Of a DNA stretch of 59,798 nt, positions 14,852 through 22,370 are shown one piece after another. The position numbers and the translations under genes were made by a program. Source of the stretch: Candidatus Pacearchaeota archaeon (GTDB taxonomy: Archaea > Nanobdellota > Nanobdellia > Pacearchaeales > GW2011-AR1); NCBI GenBank assembly GCA_016188825.1, contig JACPHA010000014.1, positions 1 to 59,798 of the forward strand, in the 5' to 3' direction. The notes beneath the pieces were generated by a model. It saw nothing but the letters and a program-made list of their open reading frames with translations. It was not told the DNA's origin and ran no database searches. Each line of letters starts with the position of its first letter. Position 1 is the first letter of the stretch.

Positions 14852-16777
14852 ATGAATGAAAATGAAAATAAAGAGGCGCAACTAGCAAAGCAAAAACTAG
14901 AGCAAATTTTTCAAACACAAGACAGGGAATACTGGAGCCTATATGAAGATTCAAACAATCTCGAGCCATTAAAATTTTCAAACGGGAAAACACAGGAAGA
15001 CGTTGTTAAAGAAGTAGTTTCTCAAATTAAGGAAGGTAAAAAAATAATTCTTTTGCACGGTGTCTGCGGAACAGGAAAATCGGCAATCGCTTTGAACATA
15101 GCAAGAGTATTAGGAAAAACCTGTATTGTTGTACCAATAAAAAATTTGCAAAAACAATATGAGCAGGATTACATGAGTAAAAAATATTTATTAAAAAAGA
15201 ACTGCCAAAAAATGAAAATTTCAATGATAACAGGCAGAGACAATCACGATTCAATTATTATGTCCGGCAGATCTTGTGCTTATCCTTTTCTTCCAGACAC
15301 AATAAAAATAACAGAAAAAAATCACGAGAAAATAAAAGAATATTATCTTTCAAATCCTTACATGTCTTATTTTTCAGAACAAGAAATGCCCCCAATAAAA
15401 AAATTAAGAAGAATTTCCATCGCTCCGGCAAACCCTTATTGGAGCCCAATCTTGCCAGCAGATATAGAACTTTATCATATGAAAGATGCTAAAAAGAAAA
15501 GATACAAAGCAATGTACAACAAAGATTTTATTTTTTATCACAGAAAGCAAGGCTGTTCTTATTACGACCAATATCAGTCATACATAGATTCTGACGTTAT
15601 AATTTTTAATTCAGCAAAATACCTTGCAGAAGTCTTGCTGGGTAGAAAACCATTTTCAGAAGTGGACATCATTGACGAAGCAGACGAATTTCTTGACAAT
15701 CTGGCAGAAAGCACAGAGATAAACTTAACCTTGCTCTCTTCTGCCTTAAGGGCCTTGTCTTTAGAAGGAGACAGATTGGGAGAAACAATTAAAAAAATTC
15801 TCAACTTCATACAATTAGAAGAAATAAACAAAAAAGCTCTGGGAATTGATGAAAATAAAATATTTCCGCTTGTTGAAACAAAGATAGTAAACATATTTAA
15901 CAATTTTCTTAAAAATCTTGAATTGCAGGCGCAAATTGAAATAGACGAACTAAATTACGCAAACAATGTTTTGGAAGCCGCCAAGGCTTTTGAAGAATCT
16001 TTTAATGAGACTTATCTAACATACAGAAGAGAAGATGAAAATTTGTTTGTGCGGCTTGTAACAGTTGATTTATCAAAAAAATTTGCTCAATTAACACACG
16101 GAAACAAAGCGATGGTCTTAATGTCAGGAACTTTGCATTCTCAAGGTGTTTTAAAAAATATCTTCGGCATTAAAGATTTTGTGACAGTCGAGGCAGAGTC
16201 TAATTTACAAGGAACTGTTGAAACGCTATTAACCGGAAAAGAAATTGATTGCAGATATGATAATTTTAAAAAACATAAATTTTCTCGTGAAGACTACCTA
16301 AAAGTTTTATCATCGACAGTTGAAAAGGCAGAACGCCCGGTTTTAGTTCATGTAAACGCATACAAAGATTTGCCTTCAAAAGAAGAGGCCGATTTATTCA
16401 ACCTAACAAACTTGACTCCGCATGAAAAACTAAAAGAAATGCAGGAGCTGGATAAAAACGGAAATCTAATTTCAATATTCAAGCAAGGCTTAACTCCAGT
16501 TTTCTTTACAACCCGCTGTTCTCGCGGCGTTGACTTCCCAGGAGACATGTGCAAATCAGTTGTTTTTACAAAATATCCAAACCCTGACGCAAAAGACACT
16601 TTCTGGAAAGTTCTCCAAAAAATTCGCCCGGCATATTACTGGGAGCTTTACAAAGACAAAGCAAGGCGCGAGTTCCTTCAACGCATTTACCGAGCAGTTC
16701 GCTCTCCCGCAGATCATGTTTATGTCCTCTCTCCAGATGTTAGAGTTTTAAATGCAGTTAAGGATATGAGACTTTAA
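14852..16777 (+). CDS. XPD/DinG-like superfamily 2 DNA helicase
   Basis: 641 residues from the ATG at 14852 (the frame is open upstream to a TTG at 14789). Helicase motifs: I GVCGTGKSA (about 70-78), II DEAD in IIDEADEF, III-like MSGTLHS, V TRCSRGVDFPG, and VI QRIYRAVR. The last motifs and the VVFTKYPNP segment are typical of the Rad3/XPD/DinG group, which unwinds DNA 5' to 3' and normally holds a four-Cys iron-sulfur cluster between motifs I and II. Here only scattered cysteines (NCQ, RSCAYPF, QGCSYY) are seen in that region, so the cluster may be absent or altered. No partner gene is adjacent. Confidence 0.8.
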   Translation: MNENENKEAQLAKQKLEQIFQTQDREYWSLYEDSNNLEPLKFSNGKTQEDVVKEVVSQIKEGKKIILLHGVCGTGKSAIALNIARVLGKTCIVVPIKNLQKQYEQDYMSKKYLLKKNCQKMKISMITGRDNHDSIIMSGRSCAYPFLPDTIKITEKNHEKIKEYYLSNPYMSYFSEQEMPPIKKLRRISIAPANPYWSPILPADIELYHMKDAKKKRYKAMYNKDFIFYHRKQGCSYYDQYQSYIDSDVIIFNSAKYLAEVLLGRKPFSEVDIIDEADEFLDNLAESTEINLTLLSSALRALSLEGDRLGETIKKILNFIQLEEINKKALGIDENKIFPLVETKIVNIFNNFLKNLELQAQIEIDELNYANNVLEAAKAFEESFNETYLTYRREDENLFVRLVTVDLSKKFAQLTHGNKAMVLMSGTLHSQGVLKNIFGIKDFVTVEAESNLQGTVETLLTGKEIDCRYDNFKKHKFSREDYLKVLSSTVEKAERPVLVHVNAYKDLPSKEEADLFNLTNLTPHEKLKEMQELDKNGNLISIFKQGLTPVFFTTRCSRGVDFPGDMCKSVVFTKYPNPDAKDTFWKVLQKIRPAYYWELYKDKARREFLQRIYRAVRSPADHVYVLSPDVRVLNAVKDMRL

Positions 16778-16947
16778 TTTAAATAATATCGCCAATATTC
16801 ATCACACGACAATCTCTTTATTAAAAATTATAAAAGTTGCTATTAATTTTCGTAGAAATAATATTATTTTTTTCTTATATTCGATAGGTCATTTTAATAA
16901 TAAATAAGGCAATTATTGAAGCTAATAAAAAATAACTTAAAAGAAAC

Positions 16948-16958
16948 CTTTATATCTT
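16948..16958 (+). promoter_or_regulatory. TATA box of the DUF457 gene
   Basis: CTTTATATCTT lies 20-30 nt before the ATG at 16978 and no Shine-Dalgarno is present, fitting a leaderless promoter. Confidence 0.55.
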
Positions 16959-16977
16959 CAATTTTCTTATTATAAAA

Positions 16978-17427
16978 ATGCACATAAAAACCTATCTTTC
17001 AGTGGCATTGGCAGTGGCTCTTTATTTCTTGCCTCATGTAAACAATAAAATAATTTTTATTCCAGCAGTTTTGATCTCAACTCTTATCCCAGAAATTGAA
17101 AATCCAAATTTTTTCAAGAAAGGTTTTAAAATTTTTACAACTACAAAAGAAGACCTGCCAAAAAATGGAATTTTGCACACCTACACGTTTTGTATTATGG
17201 TTTCTTTAATTTTTGCTTTCTTTTACCCTGTTTTAGCCCTGCCATTTTTTCTAGGGTATTCATTTCATTTGCTTCTTGACACATTTACTCCACAGGGCAT
17301 CAGGCCCTTCTGGCCTCTGAAGCAAAGAACTTCGGGAAAAGTTGCCCCAGGAGGAAAAATAGAAAAAACAATTTTCTATATTTTCATAATATTTGATATT
17401 GCTTTGTTGTTAAAATTGTTTTTTTAG
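16978..17427 (+). CDS. DUF457 (YdjM-like) membrane-bound predicted metal-dependent hydrolase
   Basis: 149 residues with about four transmembrane helices. The family signature is seen: DNA position-independent motifs LHTYTF, then FHLLLDTFTPQGIRPFWPLK, where His/Asp residues could bind metal. The family is widespread, with no firm biochemical role. It is the last gene before the mobile island, and lies on the host side of the proposed left attachment site. Confidence 0.8.
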   Translation: MHIKTYLSVALAVALYFLPHVNNKIIFIPAVLISTLIPEIENPNFFKKGFKIFTTTKEDLPKNGILHTYTFCIMVSLIFAFFYPVLALPFFLGYSFHLLLDTFTPQGIRPFWPLKQRTSGKVAPGGKIEKTIFYIFIIFDIALLLKLFF

Positions 17428-17616
17428 ATTTTTATTAAATTAGCCAAGAAAAATAATTAAAGTTATTTAATAGAATTCTGCCTAAAATTATTGATTAAGA
17501 ATATAATGGCTCTGCATTGCCCGAAGACCATACAGAGCATATATCAATGATATACAACAAGAGGAAGTTTATAAAACTTTCATGGGCCCAAAAGTTGGAG
17601 TTATTGAGAACAAAAT

Positions 17617-17631
17617 GCCCCCGCCGAGCAA
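17617..17631. other. candidate left attachment site (attL) of the island
   Basis: ATGCCCCCGCCGAG here resembles ATGCCCCTGCCGGG at the 3' end of tRNA-Glu (from 29748), in the same orientation, with two mismatches. It lies in the 293-nt gap between the host DUF457 gene and the first island gene. The gap (17428-17720) also holds a GCTCTG/CAGAGC hairpin and a short 24-codon frame at 17582 of doubtful value. The match is short and imperfect, so the call is tentative. Confidence 0.3.
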
Positions 17632-17720
17632 GAATACATTTTGTCCAGGTGTATGAGCCTCAACTCTCTTTTTACTATGATTATCAAGTTAATTAAGAGG
17701 CACTTGTTTATATATTTTTC

Positions 17721-18269
17721 CTAATCAAAGGTTTTAGCTTCATTAATTAGTGCTTCAATTTTAACAAAATACTCTTCGCAAACTTCTATCACGTGCCTAC
17801 TTTGGAGTTCTTGAAAGACAGGAGTTCTGATAACCTTCTTTTCCATAGGTATTTCTTTGCTATCTGTTGTTTTTGCTTTAATATCTTCTTCTGCTGTAAA
17901 GATGCCTTGTGGCAAAATAACTCCTACGGTCTCATTAGGCGGAACACTAACTCTCATTTCTAAGTAAAAAGTAAAGGCATTACTTCCAGGGTGACCTTCC
18001 TTAACAATTGCATTTCTTCTCTCTGTAAAAAATTTAAATAAAGAGTCTTTACCCATCTCTACCTGCTTTTTTAAATACCACTCTTTAAATTTTTGATTAT
18101 TTGAATACTCTTTTTGCATTGCCCAAGTTATACCTCTCGCGACTTCAATAAAGGCACATAATTCAAAGGCAAATTCTTCAAAAGGGAAAGATTTAACTTT
18201 CTGTTTCATATTTTCAAGATGATATTTTGCTTGTCTTAGTTTAGTAATGTGTCCTTTTTGATTAGTCAT
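17721..18269 (-). CDS. hypothetical protein with HEPN-like RN...H motif
   Basis: 182 residues. The segment DSLFKFFTERRNAIVKEGHP (about 75-95) resembles the conserved helix of HEPN-like proteins, in which an Arg-Asn and a His a few residues later form the signature. The remainder has a beta-rich middle (YLEMRVSVPPNETVGVILP) and an acidic helical end. No firm family is assigned. It is the leftmost island gene and lies 10 nt after the next gene on the same strand, so the two form an operon. Confidence 0.5.
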   Translation of the reverse strand: MTNQKGHITKLRQAKYHLENMKQKVKSFPFEEFAFELCAFIEVARGITWAMQKEYSNNQKFKEWYLKKQVEMGKDSLFKFFTERRNAIVKEGHPGSNAFTFYLEMRVSVPPNETVGVILPQGIFTAEEDIKAKTTDSKEIPMEKKVIRTPVFQELQSRHVIEVCEEYFVKIEALINEAKTFD

Positions 18270-18279
18270 TTTGTTTTCA

Positions 18280-19128
18280 TTATTCCATTAAGTATTTAGC
18301 CCCCTCAATTTCAATAAAGAGATAAGTCAATTCTTGCATCATTGGTTTTGTTGCATGTTCTTTATCAAAACCCTCTTTATTTGATATATAAGTCATCATA
18401 TTACTCATTCTTTTTATTGGCAAATTCAAGAATTCTTTCAATTTTCTTAAACTAACAAAATGATCATCTGTAACTTTAAAGAATACTCTGCCTTCTTTAG
18501 TTTTAAAAAATCCATCTTTATGATTAATTTGAATTCCTTTTTTTAAGTTTGAAACTGCTAAAATGTGCATAAGGGCATTCTTCTTGGCTTCTATTATTTG
18601 TTTGTCATCTAATTTTTTAGTGTTTTTTCCTGTTTTCCTGTTTAATGCTTTTTTAATAAATTTATCAGAAAATAATTTGTTTCTCTCATATCTAGCTATG
18701 ACTTCTAAATATTGAAAAAAATCTAAGACTTTGTTTACTCTCTCTATAAACTTCTCTTTATTTGAAAATTGATTAATAGTCAAAATTAAATCTTGGTAAA
18801 AGTCTGCACTTCTTGGAGTATAAACATAATATATATTTCTCCTTTCATCACTCCAATCTTTCTCATACGCTATTTCAAGTAATTTCTTTTTTGGATTTTT
18901 CTTTGATTTCTTTTTTAATGCAAAAATTAATCTGTCTGTAAGAAGGAGATCTATGTAATCTTTTTTTATAGAAGTCTTTGAAGTCCCCAAATTCATAGAA
19001 CTAAGCTTTGATTTTATTATAGGAATAGTCAAAGGTTCATAATTTCTAAACCATTCTAGAATCTTCTGTCTTTTGGTATCTGAAGTTTTCTTTTCATTAA
19101 TTTTATTATTAGGATTTTGGTCAACCAT
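18280..19128 (-). CDS. hypothetical protein with N-terminal winged-helix region
   Basis: 282 residues from the ATG at 19128; the frame is open up to 19227, but that extension would overlap the divergent promoter region. The first 80 residues (KRQKILEWFRNYEPLTIPII and a following helix) look like a winged helix, so DNA binding is plausible. The rest is Lys-rich and helical, with a beta hairpin around KDGFFKTKEGRVFFKVTDD. No family recognised. It is transcribed divergently from the Rep operon and could regulate it (inference). Confidence 0.5.
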   Translation of the reverse strand: MVDQNPNNKINEKKTSDTKRQKILEWFRNYEPLTIPIIKSKLSSMNLGTSKTSIKKDYIDLLLTDRLIFALKKKSKKNPKKKLLEIAYEKDWSDERRNIYYVYTPRSADFYQDLILTINQFSNKEKFIERVNKVLDFFQYLEVIARYERNKLFSDKFIKKALNRKTGKNTKKLDDKQIIEAKKNALMHILAVSNLKKGIQINHKDGFFKTKEGRVFFKVTDDHFVSLRKLKEFLNLPIKRMSNMMTYISNKEGFDKEHATKPMMQELTYLFIEIEGAKYLME

Positions 19129-19174
19129 CTTAGGGTTTCTAGAGAAGTTAAGCTTATTTACCTTTCTTACAGGC

Positions 19175-19306
19175 ATGGATGAACCAAATAACGAAAATAT
19201 TGCAGAAGAGATAATCTCTAAACTCAAAGAGTTGAATCAGGTTTTGGATGAACTTATCAGGAGGTGCAGGAATGAAAAAAATATTCCAGATACACCTTCT
19301 ACTTGA
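19175..19306 (+). CDS. small acidic helical protein upstream of the RHH gene
   Basis: 43 residues beginning MDEPNNENIAEEIISKLKEL. It overlaps the next gene, and its coding end contains that gene's GGAGG Shine-Dalgarno. It is the first gene of a four-gene plus-strand set leading to Rep. It is too short for family assignment; it may be a leader or regulator of copy number, which is inference. Confidence 0.4.
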   Translation: MDEPNNENIAEEIISKLKELNQVLDELIRRCRNEKNIPDTPST

Positions 19307-19487
19307 GAAAACCCTTAAGGAAGCTCTTGAGAGAGAAGCCCAAGACAGAAGTTTATCTCTTTCTGAATTGTGCAGACAAAAGCTTAGGGAAACTTCTCAA
19401 TTAACAAGGATTGAAATTCTACTTGAAAAAATATTGAAAGGGGGAGCGGTTTTTGGTAAGCGTAGCGCCAAAAACCGCATTAATTGA
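19272..19487 (+). CDS. ribbon-helix-helix (CopG-like) DNA-binding protein
   Basis: 71 residues from the ATG at 19272, chosen for the GGAGG 8 nt upstream. The N-terminus IFQIHLLLEKTLKEALEREA and then SLSLSELCRQKLRE follow the strand-helix-helix pattern of CopG/Arc proteins, which repress plasmid rep genes. The reading frame ends inside a perfect 11-bp inverted repeat region just before rep. A role as copy-number repressor is likely by position and family but unproven. Confidence 0.6.
   Translation: MKKIFQIHLLLEKTLKEALEREAQDRSLSLSELCRQKLRETSQLTRIEILLEKILKGGAVFGKRSAKNRIN
19446..19478. repeat. perfect inverted repeat before rep (operator or origin candidate)
   Basis: GCGGTTTTTGG (19446-19456) and CCAAAAACCGC (19468-19478) form an 11-bp perfect stem with an 11-nt loop. 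A second GC-rich hairpin, AGATCGCC/GGCGATCT, lies at 19512-19530 inside the rep start. Paired hairpins near a Rep gene are typical of double-strand origins nicked by the initiator, or of repressor sites. Confidence 0.55.
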
Positions 19488-19492
19488 GTGCT

Positions 19493-20413
19493 ATGATTTC
19501 TAAATTCTTCCAGATCGCCGAAGGCGATCTTTTACTTGTTAATTCTAGAATAAGTGAAGAACTAGCTAAGGATGAAAATTATGTTATTCAAGCAAACAAA
19601 TTAAAAAATTGTAGTCAAACCTGGAATACTTTTATGTGTGATTGTAAATTTGTAAGATTCAAGAAAAGATGTTATTATAAAGTCTGTCCAAAATGTGGAA
19701 AAATTAGAGTTATGGATTTGTTTGATAAATTCATTGGTGTTTTTAAAAAAAGGAGAGTTGCAAGGTCAATTTATGATAATGGATTAAGGTTTTTAACTTT
19801 AACAATAAAAAACCAAGAAGGTTTAAGAGACGGATTAGATAAGCTTTATTTTTTCTTTAAGCAACTTAGGAATAGAAAATATTGGAAAAATAAGGTTAAA
19901 GGGGGAGTAGCAGGATTTCACGCAATAAGAGGAAAAGATGGCCTTTGGAATGTTCATCTTCACATTATTCTTGATTCTAGTTATTTGGATATGAAAACCC
20001 ATAAGAAAACTGGTGAGGACTCTAAATTAGTGCAGGAATGGAAGCATTGCACAGGCGGAGATGGAATTATTGAGATTAAAAGAGTAAGGACTCATAAAGG
20101 AGCTTTATTGTATATCTTAAATTATGTTTCAGGATGTGCTTTTGAATTGTCAGATGAAGATAAAGCATTATTCTTTAAAGCGACTTTTAGACAGAAATTA
20201 TTTTTTGCTTTTGGTAAAAAATCAGAGGGAATTTATGGATTAAAGATAAAAAAGGAAAGAAGAACCTGCCCGGATTGTGGAGGTTATTATCAGTATATTC
20301 TTCCTCTATCAGAAGAGTACGAATTAGCTCAGGCTTTTTTTAGTGAGAAGAAACCCCCGCCTCCTAAAGATCTTAACGATTGGTTCAATATACTTGAAAG
20401 GAGGTTTGGTTAA
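19493..20413 (+). CDS. rolling-circle replication initiator protein (HUH Rep)
   Basis: 306 residues. A Cys-rich zinc-binding region lies near the N-terminus (CDCKF and CPKCGKIR). The HUH endonuclease motifs follow: motif 1 FLTLTIKN, motif 2 WNVHLHIILD with the two metal-binding His, and motif 3 LLYILNYVSG with candidate catalytic Tyr. A second CPDC pair is near the C-terminus. Such proteins nick one strand at the plasmid origin and start rolling-circle replication. The ATG at 19493 is preferred over a TTG at 19484 that overlaps the upstream stop. Two hairpins around the start may be the origin. Confidence 0.8.
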   Translation: MISKFFQIAEGDLLLVNSRISEELAKDENYVIQANKLKNCSQTWNTFMCDCKFVRFKKRCYYKVCPKCGKIRVMDLFDKFIGVFKKRRVARSIYDNGLRFLTLTIKNQEGLRDGLDKLYFFFKQLRNRKYWKNKVKGGVAGFHAIRGKDGLWNVHLHIILDSSYLDMKTHKKTGEDSKLVQEWKHCTGGDGIIEIKRVRTHKGALLYILNYVSGCAFELSDEDKALFFKATFRQKLFFAFGKKSEGIYGLKIKKERRTCPDCGGYYQYILPLSEEYELAQAFFSEKKPPPPKDLNDWFNILERRFG

Positions 20414-20415
20414 AA

Positions 20416-20544
20416 ATGGGGGATAAAGAAAAAATACCTGGTAAAAAATATGTATGTCATTGTGAAAGACATGGATGGCTAACTCCTGAAGAAGTTTATG
20501 AAGAGATTGTTTTCGAAGACGAAGATGAAAAGAAAAAAGAATGA
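20416..20544 (+). CDS. very small acidic Cys/His protein after rep
   Basis: 42 residues starting 2 nt after the rep stop. It reads GKKYVCHCERHGWLTPEEVY and ends in an acidic tail. The C-H-C..H cluster could bind one zinc ion as half of a ribbon. Tight spacing puts it in the rep operon. No family recognised. Confidence 0.5.
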   Translation: MGDKEKIPGKKYVCHCERHGWLTPEEVYEEIVFEDEDEKKKE

Positions 20545-20615
20545 ACTATTAAAATTCATTCTGTAAATGAGTAAGAATGGAACCTAATTATACATTCTTA
20601 TGAGGCACAAGATAA

Positions 20616-20626
20616 CTTTTTATATG
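20616..20626 (+). promoter_or_regulatory. TATA box of the type III restriction-modification operon
   Basis: CTTTTTATATG lies 23-33 nt before the ATG of the methyltransferase gene at 20649, with no Shine-Dalgarno, fitting a leaderless start. Confidence 0.5.
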
Positions 20627-20648
20627 TGGTTTTAATTGTATTTATACT

Positions 20649-22370
20649 ATGGTTAAAAAGGATTATGCTAATTGGAGTAAAACCGAATTAGTTAAAGAAC
20701 TTGACAAATTAAGCAAAAGAAAAAAGTATGGTATAGTCTGGGAAGACAAATCTGAACAGGTAGCTGAATTGTGTAAGGAAAAACTTCCTATTCTTGAAGA
20801 GGATAAAAAGAAGGAAATTAAGACAGATGATAAGAAACCCATACATATCTTAATAGAAGGAGATAATTATCATGCTCTTTCGGTCCTAAACTATACTCAT
20901 AAGGGGGCTATTGATGTTATCTATATTGATCCGCCATATAATACTGGAAATGAAGGTTTTGTATATAATGATAATAGAGTTGATTTAAACGATTCTTATA
21001 GACATAGTAAATGGCTTTCTTTTATAGAAAAGCGATTGAAATTGTCAAAAAATCTATTAAATAGTAAGGGGATAATCTTTATTTCAATAGACGACAATGA
21101 AGTTGCTCAGTTAAAGCTTTTATGTGATGAGATTTTTGGAGAAAATAATTTTATTGCATTAATAATTGTTCAAACAAATAAAGGTGGTAGAGATTATTTG
21201 GAAATAGCTAAAACTCATGAATATCTTTTATGTTACGGAAAATCAAATAACATCAAACTTAATGAAATTCCTAAAGATATTTCTGTTTTAAAACTAGAAG
21301 ATGAAACCGGAAAGTTTGAGATTAGAGAATTAAGAAACAGAAATCCAAAATTTACTAAAGAAAACAGGCCAAATTTATATTACCCTGTTTATATTAACCC
21401 TCTATTAACTGATAGTTATGGCCATTGTGCTGTTTCATTAATTAAATCTAAATCTTATTCTATAGAAATTTTTCCAAAAAATAGTGAAGGAAAAGATAGC
21501 TGTTGGAGATGGGGTAAAAAATTAGTCACTCAGAATATTGTAGAAAACGATGCACAAAAAAGTCAGGTTGTTGCTAAACAAAAAAGAGATAATGGTTGGA
21601 ACATTTATGAAAAATGCAGAAAATCAACGACGAAGGCAAAATCTATATGGGATGATTCAGAAGTGAGAACTGAAAGAGGGACAATAGCTTTAAGAAATAT
21701 ACTCGGAAAAGCTCTATTTGATCACCCAAAACCCGTAGAACTTATCGATAAAATTTTGAGATTGAGTACCAACGAAAATTCAATAATTTTAGACTTTTTT
21801 GCTGGTTCAGGAACTACTGCTCAGGCGGTCTTAGAGTTGAATAATCAAGACGAAGGAAATAGAAAATTTATATTATGTACTAATAATGAAAGCAATAATG
21901 GGGAGGGTTATAAAATTCTGTCAGATATATGCTATCCGAGAATAGAAAAAGTAATCAAGGGTTATAAAGATTTAAAAAATCAAAAAATTGAAGGAACAGG
22001 AGGGCATCTCAAATATTTCAAAACCGACTTTGTGGATGCAGAACCAACAGATAAAAACAAAAAGAAATTAGTTGATAAATCAACAGAAATGCTTTGCTTA
22101 AAAGAGGATTGTTTTGATGAAATAAAGAAAGCAGAGAATTATAGTTTATTCAAAAACTCTCAAGATACTTATTTAGGAATAATTTATAGTGATGATGGAA
22201 TTGAGCCATTTAAGAAAGAGATTAAAAAAATAAAGAAGAAATTTATAACTTATGTTTTCTCTCTTGATGAAAGTGCAAGAGAAGAAGAATTTGAAGATGT
22301 AGCTGATTTGGTTGAGTTAAGACCAATACCAGCAGTTATATTAAATGTATATAAGAGAATATTCAAATGA
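20649..22370 (+). CDS. mod: type III restriction-modification system methyltransferase (Mod)
   Basis: 573 residues. It methylates the recognition site (N6-adenine in known systems) and supplies sequence specificity to the complex. The beta-class motif order is seen: catalytic DPPYNTG at 94-100, then a long variable target-recognition region (about 170-340), then the SAM-binding FFAGSGTTAQAV (about 385-396). The N-terminal KRKKYGIVWEDKSEQVAE is typical of Mod proteins. The stop overlaps the start of the Res gene by 4 nt (ATGA), so the two are co-translated. The recognition site cannot be read from sequence. Confidence 0.93.
   Translation: MVKKDYANWSKTELVKELDKLSKRKKYGIVWEDKSEQVAELCKEKLPILEEDKKKEIKTDDKKPIHILIEGDNYHALSVLNYTHKGAIDVIYIDPPYNTGNEGFVYNDNRVDLNDSYRHSKWLSFIEKRLKLSKNLLNSKGIIFISIDDNEVAQLKLLCDEIFGENNFIALIIVQTNKGGRDYLEIAKTHEYLLCYGKSNNIKLNEIPKDISVLKLEDETGKFEIRELRNRNPKFTKENRPNLYYPVYINPLLTDSYGHCAVSLIKSKSYSIEIFPKNSEGKDSCWRWGKKLVTQNIVENDAQKSQVVAKQKRDNGWNIYEKCRKSTTKAKSIWDDSEVRTERGTIALRNILGKALFDHPKPVELIDKILRLSTNENSIILDFFAGSGTTAQAVLELNNQDEGNRKFILCTNNESNNGEGYKILSDICYPRIEKVIKGYKDLKNQKIEGTGGHLKYFKTDFVDAEPTDKNKKKLVDKSTEMLCLKEDCFDEIKKAENYSLFKNSQDTYLGIIYSDDGIEPFKKEIKKIKKKFITYVFSLDESAREEEFEDVADLVELRPIPAVILNVYKRIFK

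Noticed and set aside
17582-17656. A 24-codon plus-strand frame beginning MGPKVGVIENK in the gap before the island
   Set aside because: It is too short, has no Shine-Dalgarno or well-placed TATA box, and no family is recognised. Its GC-rich part may instead reflect the att-like sequence.
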